A DNA stretch of 64,000 nucleotides from Paraburkholderia sp. LEh10 (lineage in GTDB: Bacteria > Pseudomonadota > Gammaproteobacteria > Burkholderiales > Burkholderiaceae), in contig NZ_JAGIPX010000021.1 of NCBI RefSeq assembly GCF_017814945.1, positions 46,009-110,008 on the forward strand. Direction: 5' to 3'. Position numbers and translations under genes: made by a program. The notes beneath the pieces were generated by a model. The model was given only the letters and a program-made list of their open reading frames with translations, was not told where the DNA came from and made no database searches. The stretch's first letter is position 1. Every line of letters begins with the position of its first letter. This document shows, one piece after another, positions 35,143 to 43,766 of the stretch.

Positions 35143-36519
35143 ATGCCCCTATCTCCGTTGGAAAGCCGTTTGCGCTATGAATTTCGCAATGCGGAATTGT
35201 TGCGCCAGGCTCTAACTCACCGAAGTCACAGTGCCACGCATAACGAGCGGCTGGAATTTCTCGGCGACTCCGTTCTGAACTGCGCGGTGGCCGCGCTTTT
35301 GTTTCAACGTTTCGGCAAGCTGGACGAGGGCGATCTGTCCCGTGTCCGGGCAAATCTGGTCAAACAGCAATCGCTGTACGAAATCGCTCAGGCCCTGAAT
35401 ATCTCCGAAGGTTTGCGGCTCGGTGAGGGCGAATTGCGCAGCGGCGGTTTTCGCCGTCCGTCGATTCTCGCCGACACGCTCGAGGCCATTCTCGGCGCGA
35501 TTTTTCTGGATGGCGGTTTCGAGGCCGCCCAGACGGTCATCAAGCGTCTGTACGTGCCGATCCTCGATCATATTGATCCGCGCACGCTCGGCAAAGACGC
35601 CAAAACCTTGCTCCAGGAGTATCTGCAGGGCCATAAGATCCCGCTGCCGACCTATACCGTCGTGGCCACGCATGGTGCGGCGCACAATCAGCAGTTCGAA
35701 GTCGAATGCACGGTGCCCAAGCTGGACGTGAAGGTGTCCGGTTCTGGCGCGAGCCGCCGCGCCGCCGAGCAAGCCGCCGCGAAGAAGGCGCTCGATGAAG
35801 TGATGGCTGCGGCGCCCGCTGTCGTTGCGAAGCCGAAGCGCTCGAAGGGCGCACGGGCCGCCAAGCAGGCCGAGGCCGAAGTCGTGCCCGGCGTGACAGG
35901 CGTGCAGGCGGCGCTCGATTTGCGCGCGCCCGATCATCGCAAGGCGGAGCGCGCGGCGCGCGGCGAGGCGAAGCCGATGGCGCCTGAGACGCCGTCAGCG
36001 GGGCAGGCGGCTGCCGCCGCACCGCTCGCGGTCATTCGCGCGGCGCACGTCGAGTACAGCCAAGAGCCGGCTGGCGCGGAAAAGAGCGAGCGCGGCGACA
36101 AGGGCGAGCGCTCCGCACGAGCGGCCGAGAAGCCCGCAGGGGATAAAGCCACGCAGGAGAAAATGGCTGCGGATAAAACCGCTCACGACAGGCTTGCCCA
36201 GGAAAAGAGCGCTGACAGGCCCGAAACTCCGTCGCGTGTGGCCGAAAAAGCGCCTGAAAAGGGCGCTGAAAAGCCGATCGAAAGATCCGCTGACAAGCCC
36301 GTCGACAAAGCCGCGGACAAGCCCACGGAAAAGTCCGAGCCCGCGGTTCGCCCACTGGAGAAGCCGGCTGAAAAGCCCGCCGCCGACAAGCCCGACACGA
36401 CGACCCGCGGCGCGGACAAATCCGCGTCTCGCGCTCGCGAGGCCGCGCCCAACGCGAGCGACCTCGAACCCGGCATCGCCGACGCGGTGCAGACCCGCGT
36501 GGCCGATGCCGGTCATTGA
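35143..36519 (+). CDS. rnc: Ribonuclease III with long C-terminal extension
   Basis: 458 residues from ATG 35143, twice the usual length of about 226. RNase III cuts double-stranded RNA in rRNA maturation and mRNA control. The catalytic signature ERLEFLGDS holds Glu38 and Asp42; DTLEAILGAIFLDGG carries the second acidic pair; a dsRNA-binding domain spans about 155-225. Residues 235-458 are Lys/Glu/Ala/Pro-rich with many EKP/DKP pairs and look disordered. No ribosome site is visible before the ATG. Confidence 0.96.
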   Translation: MPLSPLESRLRYEFRNAELLRQALTHRSHSATHNERLEFLGDSVLNCAVAALLFQRFGKLDEGDLSRVRANLVKQQSLYEIAQALNISEGLRLGEGELRSGGFRRPSILADTLEAILGAIFLDGGFEAAQTVIKRLYVPILDHIDPRTLGKDAKTLLQEYLQGHKIPLPTYTVVATHGAAHNQQFEVECTVPKLDVKVSGSGASRRAAEQAAAKKALDEVMAAAPAVVAKPKRSKGARAAKQAEAEVVPGVTGVQAALDLRAPDHRKAERAARGEAKPMAPETPSAGQAAAAAPLAVIRAAHVEYSQEPAGAEKSERGDKGERSARAAEKPAGDKATQEKMAADKTAHDRLAQEKSADRPETPSRVAEKAPEKGAEKPIERSADKPVDKAADKPTEKSEPAVRPLEKPAEKPAADKPDTTTRGADKSASRAREAAPNASDLEPGIADAVQTRVADAGH

Positions 36520-36581
36520 ACGCAACTTGACGTGGACGTGCGTACTACCGCGCGCCCACACGAACCTGCCGTAGTCCGAAT

Positions 36582-37481
36582 ATGAACGCTTCCACCCCCA
36601 CTGGTTTTCGCTGCGGCATGGTCGCGATCGTTGGCCGTCCGAATGTCGGCAAGTCGACGCTGATGAACGCGCTCGTCGGCCAGAAGGTCAGCATCACGTC
36701 GCGCAAGGCGCAGACGACGCGCCACCGCATCACGGGCATCAACACGATCGACGACGCGCAGTACGTCTTCGTCGATACGCCTGGCTTTCAGACACGGCAC
36801 AGCGGCGCGCTGAACCGTTCGCTGAATCGCGCGGTCACGTCGACGCTCACATCCGTCGATGCCGTGCTGTTCGTAATCGAAGCCGGCCGCTTCGGTCCCG
36901 ACGACCAGAAGGTGCTCGACCTGATTCCCGCTTCGGCGCCGACACTGCTGATCGCGAACAAGCTCGATCGAGTCGGCGACAAAGATTCGCTGTTCCCGTT
37001 CATGCAGCAGATGAGCGGGCTGCGCGAGTTCAAGGAAATCGTGCCGTTGTCGGCGAAGAATCCCGACGACATCAAACGTCTGCTGTCGACCGTCAAACCG
37101 TATTTGCCGGAAGGCGAGCCCATTTACGGCGAAGATGACCTGACCGATCGCAGCGAGCGCTTTCTCGCCGCTGAAATCCTGCGCGAGAAGGTGTTCCGCT
37201 GGACGGGCGACGAGTTGCCGTACACGAGCACCGTGCTGATCGACAAGTTCGAGACGGAAGGGCGTCTGCGCCGCATCTTCGCGACGATCCTCGTCGAGCG
37301 CGATACGCACAAGGCGATGATCATCGGCCAGAAGGGCGCGAAGCTGAAGCAGATCAGCACGGAAGCGCGCCTCGATATGGAGAAGCTGTTCGATGGTCCC
37401 GTGTACCTCGAAACGTTCGTCAAGGTGAAGAGTGGCTGGGCCGACAATGAAGCCGGACTCCGCGCCTATGGTTACGAGTGA
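36582..37481 (+). CDS. era: GTPase Era
   Basis: 299 residues. Essential GTPase for 16S rRNA processing and 30S assembly. G1 VGRPNVGKSTLMNAL (residues 15-29), G3 DTPGF, G4 NKLDRV, and a C-terminal KH domain with MIIGQKGAKLKQISTEAR. The 3' end overlaps the start of recO by 14 nt or more. Confidence 0.98.
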   Translation: MNASTPTGFRCGMVAIVGRPNVGKSTLMNALVGQKVSITSRKAQTTRHRITGINTIDDAQYVFVDTPGFQTRHSGALNRSLNRAVTSTLTSVDAVLFVIEAGRFGPDDQKVLDLIPASAPTLLIANKLDRVGDKDSLFPFMQQMSGLREFKEIVPLSAKNPDDIKRLLSTVKPYLPEGEPIYGEDDLTDRSERFLAAEILREKVFRWTGDELPYTSTVLIDKFETEGRLRRIFATILVERDTHKAMIIGQKGAKLKQISTEARLDMEKLFDGPVYLETFVKVKSGWADNEAGLRAYGYE

Positions 37482-38496
37482 CGGCGCGACGGACACCCAG
37501 CCTGATGCGTGGATGACGCTGCCGAACGAAGCGAATCCGGACGCCGATCCCGACGACGTCGCGCACTTGCACCCCGAATCCGAGCCGTTTGCGCCGCATG
37601 AACGCGCGAAGCCGGCCCGCACGGCACGTTCGACCAAACGCGGCACGGGCGGCCGCGCCGCAGCGCGCAACGACAGCAGCGACAGCAGCGACAGCGACGA
37701 CAGCAACGACGGCAACGACCGTGCCGAAGCGCCGCCGCGCAAGACATCGGCGCGCCGTTCATCGCCGCGTGCGCCTGCCTCCGAGTTCCGGATCACCGAG
37801 CAGCCGGCGTTCGTGCTGCACAGTTATCCCTATCGCGAGACGAGCCTGATCATCGACGTGCTGTCGCGCGATCACGGCCGCATCGCGCTCATCGCGAAGG
37901 GCGCCAAGCGTCCGCATTCGGCGCTGCGCGGCGTGTTGCAGACATTCCAGCCGCTGTCGCTCGCATGGTCGGGCAAATCGGAGATGCGCACGCTGACGGG
38001 CGCCGAGTGGGTCGGCGGGATGCTGCCGCTGACGGGCGATGCACTGCTGTGCGGGTTCTACGTCAACGAGCTGCTCGTCAAGTTTCTCGCGCGCGAAGAT
38101 CCGCACCCGCAGCTGTTCCATCACTACGTCGTCACGTTGACGCGGCTTGCGCACGACGAGCCGCCCGTGCAGGTGCTGCGTTCGTTCGAGCGCGTGCTGC
38201 TGCGCGAGACGGGTTACGCGATGTCGCTCAATCGCACGGTGACGCGCAAGGCCGTGGTGCCGGACGGGCGCTACGTGTTTGATCCGGAGCGCGGCGTGCG
38301 CGAAGCGTCGGACGATCTCCCTTCGAACTGGCCCGTGATCAGCGGACAAACCTTGCTCGACATGGAACAGGACGATTACCATCGAGCGCAGACCGTCGCG
38401 CAAAGCAAGACGCTGATGCGCTTTTTGCTCAACACCTATCTGGGCGGCACGCCGCTCGCGACGCGCCAGATTCTGATCGACCTGCAGAACTTATGA
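37468..38496 (+). CDS. recO: DNA repair protein RecO with N-terminal extension
   Basis: 342 residues from ATG 37468; ATG 37447 is also possible. RecO loads RecA with RecF and RecR. The RecO OB domain starts near residue 108 (FVLHSYPYRETSLIIDVLSRDHG) and the helical domain follows (LCGFYVNELLVKFLAREDPHP). The first ~107 residues are low complexity: an Asp/Ser-rich repeat then Arg/Ala-rich. Its stop overlaps the pdxJ ATG. Confidence 0.9.
   Translation: MVTSDGATDTQPDAWMTLPNEANPDADPDDVAHLHPESEPFAPHERAKPARTARSTKRGTGGRAAARNDSSDSSDSDDSNDGNDRAEAPPRKTSARRSSPRAPASEFRITEQPAFVLHSYPYRETSLIIDVLSRDHGRIALIAKGAKRPHSALRGVLQTFQPLSLAWSGKSEMRTLTGAEWVGGMLPLTGDALLCGFYVNELLVKFLAREDPHPQLFHHYVVTLTRLAHDEPPVQVLRSFERVLLRETGYAMSLNRTVTRKAVVPDGRYVFDPERGVREASDDLPSNWPVISGQTLLDMEQDDYHRAQTVAQSKTLMRFLLNTYLGGTPLATRQILIDLQNL
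37671..37731 (+). repeat. GAC/AGC-rich microsatellite in recO
   Basis: A run of CGACAGCAG/CGACAG-like 6-9-nt units coding Asp-Ser-Ser repeats in the N-terminal extension. Confidence 0.75.
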
Positions 38497-39257
38497 GCTT
38501 CTTTCTGACTTCTCCAAATGTGATCGACCTCGGCGTGAACATCGATCACGTCGCCACGCTGCGCAATGCGCGCGGCACGTCGTATCCCGATCCGATCCGC
38601 GCTGCGCTGCAAGCGGAGGAAGCAGGCGCCGACGCCATCACGCTGCATCTGCGCGAAGACCGCCGCCATATCGTCGATGCCGATGTGCGCGCGCTGCGTC
38701 CGCAACTGAAGACGCGCATGAACCTCGAATGCGCGGTCACGCAGGAAATGCTCGATATCGCGTGCGAAGTGCAGCCGCATGACGTGTGTCTCGTGCCCGA
38801 GAAGCGCCAGGAGCTGACGACGGAAGGCGGACTCGACGTCGCCGGCCATTTCGAGGCGGTGCGCGCCGCGTGCAGTCAACTGGCGGACGCGGGCTCGCGC
38901 GTGTCGCTCTTCATCGACGCCGACGAAACGCAAATCCGCGCCGCGCACGAAGCGGGCGCGCCCGTGATCGAACTGCATACGGGCGCTTACGCGGAAGCGC
39001 ACGATCCAGCCGGGCAGCAGCGCGAGTACGAGCGCATCGTGCGCGGCGTCGAGTTCGGCGCGTCGCTGGGCCTGAAGGTGAACGCGGGGCACGGCCTGCA
39101 TTACACGAACGTCCAGCAGATCGCGGCGATAGAAGGGATCGTCGAACTGAATATCGGTCACGCGATCGTCGCGCATGCGATCTTCGCGGGCTGGGAGAAC
39201 GCCGTGCGTGAGATGAAGGCGATCATGGTCGCCGCGCGTCTCGCGGCGCGCGCATAA
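38493..39257 (+). CDS. pdxJ: Pyridoxine 5'-phosphate synthase
   Basis: 254 residues. PdxJ joins 3-amino-1-hydroxyacetone phosphate and 1-deoxyxylulose phosphate to form PNP in vitamin B6 synthesis. Family marks: LGVNIDHVATLRNARGT (residues 11-27), HLREDRRHI, VCLVPEKRQELTTEGGLDV and NAGHGLHYTN, then IGHAIVAHAIF. Overlaps recO by 4 nt and precedes acpS, the usual recO-pdxJ-acpS order. Confidence 0.98.
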   Translation: MSFFLTSPNVIDLGVNIDHVATLRNARGTSYPDPIRAALQAEEAGADAITLHLREDRRHIVDADVRALRPQLKTRMNLECAVTQEMLDIACEVQPHDVCLVPEKRQELTTEGGLDVAGHFEAVRAACSQLADAGSRVSLFIDADETQIRAAHEAGAPVIELHTGAYAEAHDPAGQQREYERIVRGVEFGASLGLKVNAGHGLHYTNVQQIAAIEGIVELNIGHAIVAHAIFAGWENAVREMKAIMVAARLAARA

Positions 39258-39263
39258 CTTCGC

Positions 39264-39287
39264 GCAACCACGAACCACGAACCACGA
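39264..39287 (+). repeat. 7-bp tandem repeat between pdxJ and acpS
   Basis: AACCACG occurs three times plus a partial unit, 18 nt before the acpS ATG. Confidence 0.85.
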
Positions 39288-39304
39288 ACAGCGACGGCAC
39301 GGGT

Positions 39305-39712
39305 ATGGCGATCTACGGCATCGGCACTGACATCGTTCAGGTCAGCCGCGTTGCAGCGGTGATGGAGCGCACGAATGGGCGCTTCGCCCAGAAGGTGCTC
39401 GGCCCTGAGGAACTGCGCGTCTACGAGGCGCGCAATGCACGCTCGAAGGCGCGCGGCCTCGCGTTTCTCGCGACGCGTTTCTCCGTCAAGGAGGCTTTTT
39501 CGAAGGCGATCGGGCTCGGCATGCGCTGGCCGATGACGTGGCGCGCGTTGCAGACGCTCAACGAGCCGAGCGGCCGCCCGGTGTGCGTCGCGTCGGGCGA
39601 GCTCGCCGAGTGGCTCGCGCAGCGCGGGATTACGTCGCGCGTGACACTGTCCGACGAACGCGACTACGCAGTGTCGTTCGTGATCGCCGAAACGCCCGAT
39701 ACTTCGGCCTGA
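39305..39712 (+). CDS. acpS: Holo-[acyl-carrier-protein] synthase
   Basis: 135 residues. AcpS transfers phosphopantetheine from CoA to Ser37 of AcpP. IYGIGTDIVQVSRV (residues 2-15) holds the Mg-binding Asp, and FLATRFSVKEAFSKAIG holds the catalytic Glu and Lys. Standard size and position after pdxJ. Confidence 0.97.
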   Translation: MAIYGIGTDIVQVSRVAAVMERTNGRFAQKVLGPEELRVYEARNARSKARGLAFLATRFSVKEAFSKAIGLGMRWPMTWRALQTLNEPSGRPVCVASGELAEWLAQRGITSRVTLSDERDYAVSFVIAETPDTSA

Positions 39713-39766
39713 TTGATCCAACGCGGCGCGGCGCGAAACCGTCGCCGCGTTTTTTGCTTCTTCCTG

Positions 39767-40807
39767 ATGGACTCGATGAAACTGACTCCTGGCCCGGTGA
39801 TGCTCGACGTGGTCGGCAAGACGCTGAACGCCGACGACGAGCGCCGCCTCGCGCATCCGATGACGGGCGGCGTGATCCTGTTCGCACGGCATTTCGAAAG
39901 CCGCGCGCAGCTGATCGCGTTGACGAACGCGATCCGCGAAGTACGCGGCGATCTGCTGATCGCCGTCGATCACGAAGGCGGGCGCGTGCAGCGTTTCCGC
40001 ACGGACGGCTTCACGGTGCTGCCGTCGATGGGCAAGCTTGGCGCGCTGTGGGACGCCGACGTGCTGCATGCGACCAAGGTGACGACGGCCGTCGGGTATG
40101 TGCTCGCGTCCGAGCTGCGCGCGTGCGGCATCGACATGAGCTTCACGCCCGTGCTCGATCTGAACTACGGCCACTCGCAGGTGATCGGCGACCGCGCGTT
40201 CCACCGCGATCCGCGTGTCGTGACGCTGCTCGCGAAGAGCCTCAATCATGGCCTTGCGCTCGCGGGCATGGCGAACTGCGGCAAGCACTTTCCGGGGCAC
40301 GGGTTCGCGACGGCGGACTCGCACGTTGCCGTGCCCGTCGACGATCGCACGCTCGACGAGATTTTCAGCGAAGACGTCGCGCCGTATGACTGGCTGGGAC
40401 TGTCGCTCGCATCGGTGCTGCCGGGGCATGTGATCTATCCGAAGATCGATAGCAAGCCGGCCGGCTTTTCGCGCGTGTGGGTTCAGGACATTCTGCGCAA
40501 GCGGCTGCGTTTCGAAGGCGCGGTGTTCAGCGACGATTTGTCGATGGAAGCGGCGCGCCAGGGCGGCACGCTGACGCAAGCGGCGACGGCCGCGCTCGAA
40601 GCCGGCGTCGACATGGTGCTGATCTGCAACCAGCCCGAAGAAGCGGGAAAGGTGCTCGATGCGCTGCGCTTCAGGCAGTCCAAGGAATCGAAGCGGCGGC
40701 TCAAGCGGATGCGCCCGCGCGGCAAGGCGTTGTCGTGGGACAAGCTTGCCGCTGAGCCGCAATATCAGCAGGCGCAGGCGCTGTTGCGGGCGGTGTTCGC
40801 GGCCTGA
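39767..40807 (+). CDS. nagZ: Beta-N-acetylhexosaminidase NagZ
   Basis: 346 residues from ATG 39767 (39776 also possible). Cytosolic GH3 enzyme that removes GlcNAc from anhydro-muropeptides in cell-wall recycling. Signatures: ITALDHEGGRVQRF-type motif (IAVDHEGGRVQRF), SFTPVLDLNYG, KHFPGHG with the mobile His-loop DSHV, and the nucleophile Asp in FSDDLSMEAA. Last gene of the block, ended by the palindromic terminator at 40839. Confidence 0.97.
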   Translation: MDSMKLTPGPVMLDVVGKTLNADDERRLAHPMTGGVILFARHFESRAQLIALTNAIREVRGDLLIAVDHEGGRVQRFRTDGFTVLPSMGKLGALWDADVLHATKVTTAVGYVLASELRACGIDMSFTPVLDLNYGHSQVIGDRAFHRDPRVVTLLAKSLNHGLALAGMANCGKHFPGHGFATADSHVAVPVDDRTLDEIFSEDVAPYDWLGLSLASVLPGHVIYPKIDSKPAGFSRVWVQDILRKRLRFEGAVFSDDLSMEAARQGGTLTQAATAALEAGVDMVLICNQPEEAGKVLDALRFRQSKESKRRLKRMRPRGKALSWDKLAAEPQYQQAQALLRAVFAA

Positions 40808-40838
40808 TTTCGCGGCCTGACGGGCGCCATCTGGCGCA

Positions 40839-40870
40839 AGCAAAAGGACGGGCCGGCCCGTCCTTTTGCT
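40839..40870. terminator. Bidirectional terminator, nagZ/response regulator
   Basis: A perfect 32-bp palindrome, arms AGCAAAAGGACGGGCC, with A-run/T-run edges, between two convergent genes. Confidence 0.85.
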
Positions 40871-40889
40871 TTGCGGCGAGCCGCGAACG

Positions 40890-42272
40890 TCAGTTCAGAC
40901 GCATCCGCTGCAGCTTGTTGTAGAGCGTTTTCGGGCTGATGCCGAGCAGCGACGCCGCGCGATGCCGCGTGCCGCCGACGGCGTCGAGCGTCGCGCGGAT
41001 CAGCATTTCCTCGACGTCCGCGAGCGGCGTGCCCACCGTCACCTGCACCCGGCCGCCGTTCAGATCGCGGCCGCCCGCGCCGCTGCCGTCGTCGGCGCGC
41101 AGCGTCTCCACCACGTCGCCGGACGCGTGATACGCGCGCCGCACGCGGTCTTGCAACTCGCGCACGTTGCCCGGCCACTCGTACGAAAGACACTCGCGGA
41201 TGAAACTCGGCCCGATCAGCTTCGTCGGATCGGTGACGCCGCGCGAGCTTGCTTCGTCGTTCAGCTCGTCGATGAGCGCCTGTGCAAACAGCGCGGGATC
41301 TTCGCCGCGCTCGCGCAGCGGCGGCAGCGACAGCGCGGCCGCCTCGAGCCGCAGGCCGAGATCCTGATGCAGGCTGCCGTCGGAGACGGCGGCGCGCGGC
41401 ATCTTGCGCGTCGATGCGATCAGGCGGAAGTCGGTGGCCACCTGATTCGTGCCGCCGACGCGCATGAACGTCTGCGAATCGAGCGCGCTCAGCAGCGCTT
41501 CCTGCTGCGCGCGCGGCAGCATCGTGATCTCGTCGATGAAGAGCGTGCCACCGCTCGCCTGCTCGAAGAGGCCGGGCTCGCGTTGCTCCGCGCCGCCGAA
41601 CGCGCCGCGCTCGTGACCGAACAGCAGGCTTTCGAGCGGCCGCCCGCCCGCGACGGCCTGCGCCGAACGGCAATCGAGCGCGACAAACGGACCCTTTCGG
41701 CGGCGGCTCATTTCGTGCAGCGTGCGCGCGGCGACTTCCTTGCCGGTTCCGGCCTCGCCGGAGATCAGCACGGCGGCTTCAGTCGGCGCAATGTGCTCGA
41801 TTGAGTCATAGATATGCTGGATCGCGCCGCTGCGGCCGATCATCGGCCCGAAGCGGCCCATGCGGCGCAGTTTGGCGCGTAGCGTCTGCACCTCTTCCGT
41901 CAGTTCGTACGGACGCGGGATGCGCGCCAGCAGGCTGCGCAGGCGCGGTATGTTGACGGGCTTGAGCAGGTAGTCCCAGATGCCGTGGCGCAAGCCTTCG
42001 ATCGCGCTTTCGACCGTCGCGTTGCCCGTCATCACGATCACGGGCAACGCGCCGCCGGGCGGCTGCGCGGGCAGATGCTGGAGCAGGTCGAGCCCGCTGC
42101 CGTCCGGCAGATTCAGGTCGACGAGCACGACATCGGGGATGAAGCGTGACAGGGCTGCGCGCGCTTCGGAAAGCGTGATCGCGGTGTCGACGGAGAATCC
42201 GTCGGCCGCAAGAATCGCGGACAGGCCTGACAGGCTGTTGGGATCGTCTTCGACAATCAGGGCATGTGGCAT
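40890..42272 (-). CDS. NtrC-family response regulator with GAFGGA loop
   Basis: 460 residues: receiver domain with phospho-acceptor Asp52 (VVLVDLNLPDGSG), AAA+ domain with Walker A GEAGTGKE (172-179) and Walker B LFIDEI (244-249), and a C-terminal Fis-type HTH (RHRAASLLGISPKTLYNKLQ). The sigma-54 contact loop reads GAFGGA (223-228) instead of GAFTGA, replacing the key Thr by Gly. No histidine kinase gene is adjacent (orphan regulator). In the family such loop changes weaken or abolish sigma-54 activation, so it may act without sigma-54. Confidence 0.93.
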   Translation of the reverse strand: MPHALIVEDDPNSLSGLSAILAADGFSVDTAITLSEARAALSRFIPDVVLVDLNLPDGSGLDLLQHLPAQPPGGALPVIVMTGNATVESAIEGLRHGIWDYLLKPVNIPRLRSLLARIPRPYELTEEVQTLRAKLRRMGRFGPMIGRSGAIQHIYDSIEHIAPTEAAVLISGEAGTGKEVAARTLHEMSRRRKGPFVALDCRSAQAVAGGRPLESLLFGHERGAFGGAEQREPGLFEQASGGTLFIDEITMLPRAQQEALLSALDSQTFMRVGGTNQVATDFRLIASTRKMPRAAVSDGSLHQDLGLRLEAAALSLPPLRERGEDPALFAQALIDELNDEASSRGVTDPTKLIGPSFIRECLSYEWPGNVRELQDRVRRAYHASGDVVETLRADDGSGAGGRDLNGGRVQVTVGTPLADVEEMLIRATLDAVGGTRHRAASLLGISPKTLYNKLQRMRLN

Positions 42273-42411
42273 AGCGTGCGCAACTGTTCAGATGGACGGA
42301 TGCCCGACGCGCACGGGCCGCGGCGGCGGCCTCGACGCGCGGGTGCTGGATGAGTGGGCTAGCGTGGCCAATGCTCCCGGAGTGACGCAACGGGATCGGG
42401 AAGTTGCCGGG

Positions 42412-42618
42412 TCAGTAGTCCCGGTAACTGTCGAAGAAACGGCGCACTTCGAGTTCGGCTTCATCGCGCGTCTTCCCATAACGCTCCTGGATCAGGCCTG
42501 CCAGCTTGTCGGCGCGACCCTCCGCCTTGGTCAATTCGTCGTCCGTGAGTTCGCCCCACGCCGTTTTCGCCTTGCCGATCAACTGTTTCCACTTGCCTTC
42601 AGCGATATCGTTGTTCAT
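42412..42618 (-). CDS. CsbD-family stress protein
   Basis: 68 residues, small and charged. The start MNNDIAEGKWKQLIGKAKTAWGELTDDEL is the CsbD signature. These proteins are induced by general or osmotic stress; their action is unknown. GGAGG is placed 5 nt before the ATG. Monocistronic by position, 139 nt downstream (minus strand) lies the response regulator. Confidence 0.94.
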   Translation of the reverse strand: MNNDIAEGKWKQLIGKAKTAWGELTDDELTKAEGRADKLAGLIQERYGKTRDEAELEVRRFFDSYRDY

Positions 42619-42808
42619 GTAACACCTCCCTGTCGCCAGTGAACGAAAGCCTCATGGGCCTGAAATACTCGGGAAGCAGAAGACGTGCCAGGCAATCTCG
42701 CCGCAAAGAAGGAGGCAGAGCGCAGAAATAGGGACGCGCCGCGCGAACCGGCCTGGCAAAATTGCATGCGCGGCCGGTAAAGATTTCCACCACCATACAC
42801 GGTCGCGA

Positions 42809-42870
42809 AAAAAAGAAAAAGCGCCACGAAGGGCGCTTTTTTATTACGAAGCCCCGTTAAGTCGGGGCTT
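42809..42870 (-). terminator. Tandem terminators after efp
   Basis: Two hairpins in a row: AAGCCCCG/CGGGGCTT (42849-42870) and AAGCGCC/GGGCGCTT (42820-42839), the second followed on the minus strand by TTTTTCTTTTTTT. They end the efp transcript before csbD. Confidence 0.85.
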
Positions 42871-42900
42871 AGGACGATTGCCGACTGGCGCGCTTCAAAC

Positions 42901-43458
42901 TTATGCGCGGCTGCGGTATTCGTTGGTACGCGTGTCGATTTCGATCCTGTCGCCGATGTTGCAGAAGAGCGGCACTTGCAGTTCGAAACCGGTGTTCAGC
43001 TTGGCCGTCTTCAAGACCTTGCCCGACGACGTGTCGCCCTTGACAGCCGGTTCCGTGTAGATGATTTCACGGACCAGCGTGGTCGGCAGTTCAACCGAGA
43101 TCGCCTTCTCGTTGTAGAACACGACTTCGCACGCCATGCCGTCTTCGAGATAGTTCAGCGCGTCGCCCATCATTTCGGCTTCGACTTCGTACTGGTTGTA
43201 GTCGGCGTCCATGAACACGTACATTGGGTCGGCGAAGTACGAGTACGTGACTTCCTTGCGATCCAGCACGACCACATCGAACTTGTCGTCCGCCTTGTAG
43301 ACGGTTTCCATGCCCGCGCCCGTCAGCAGGTTCTTGAACTTCATCTTGACGACGGCGGCGTTGCGGCCCGATTTGTTGTATTCGGCCTTCTGCACGACCA
43401 TCGCGTCGTTGCCAATCATCACCACGTTGCCGGTGCGGAGTTCTTGAGCGATCTTCAT
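42901..43458 (-). CDS. efp: Translation elongation factor P
   Basis: 185 residues from ATG 43458 (AGGAC upstream). EF-P rescues ribosomes stalled at polyproline. The tip loop reads KAEYNKSGRNAAVV with Arg32, the residue that is rhamnosylated in bacteria carrying EarP; earP lies upstream on the same strand. Three beta-barrel domains fit the length. The reading frame stays open further upstream but without homology. Confidence 0.98.
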   Translation of the reverse strand: MKIAQELRTGNVVMIGNDAMVVQKAEYNKSGRNAAVVKMKFKNLLTGAGMETVYKADDKFDVVVLDRKEVTYSYFADPMYVFMDADYNQYEVEAEMMGDALNYLEDGMACEVVFYNEKAISVELPTTLVREIIYTEPAVKGDTSSGKVLKTAKLNTGFELQVPLFCNIGDRIEIDTRTNEYRSRA

Positions 43459-43766
43459 AAAACTGTCCTGTACGAAATAAGGTGCTTCAACTTTTTTGCT
43501 CAACGGCATACGGCGTAAGCGGGTTCGGCGCCCGGCACGCGTTCGACCCCGGAAGGTGGACCAAACTGGATTGCGATGAGCGGGGCCGGTGTTTGGGAGA
43601 ACGGCGTTGAAAGGCTCCGTTCCGTGCTTCGTCCGTCTGCTTCTTTTACCCGAAGCGGGCGCGTACGCGTGTGACACTGATCGACATAGCCGTGGAGGCG
43701 GACTCATAATCCGCCACAGGCCGCGCCGTCGTGCCGCGCTTGCGTCGTCGGCCGTTGGATAACCGC
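43459..43766. other. earP-efp intergenic region
   Basis: 308 nt, no gene seen. Near 43692-43717 there is a GTGG/GGCGGA-TCCGCC/AC hairpin. The length suggests that efp has its own promoter and is not read only from earP, but I could not find a clear -35/-10 pair. Confidence 0.5.
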
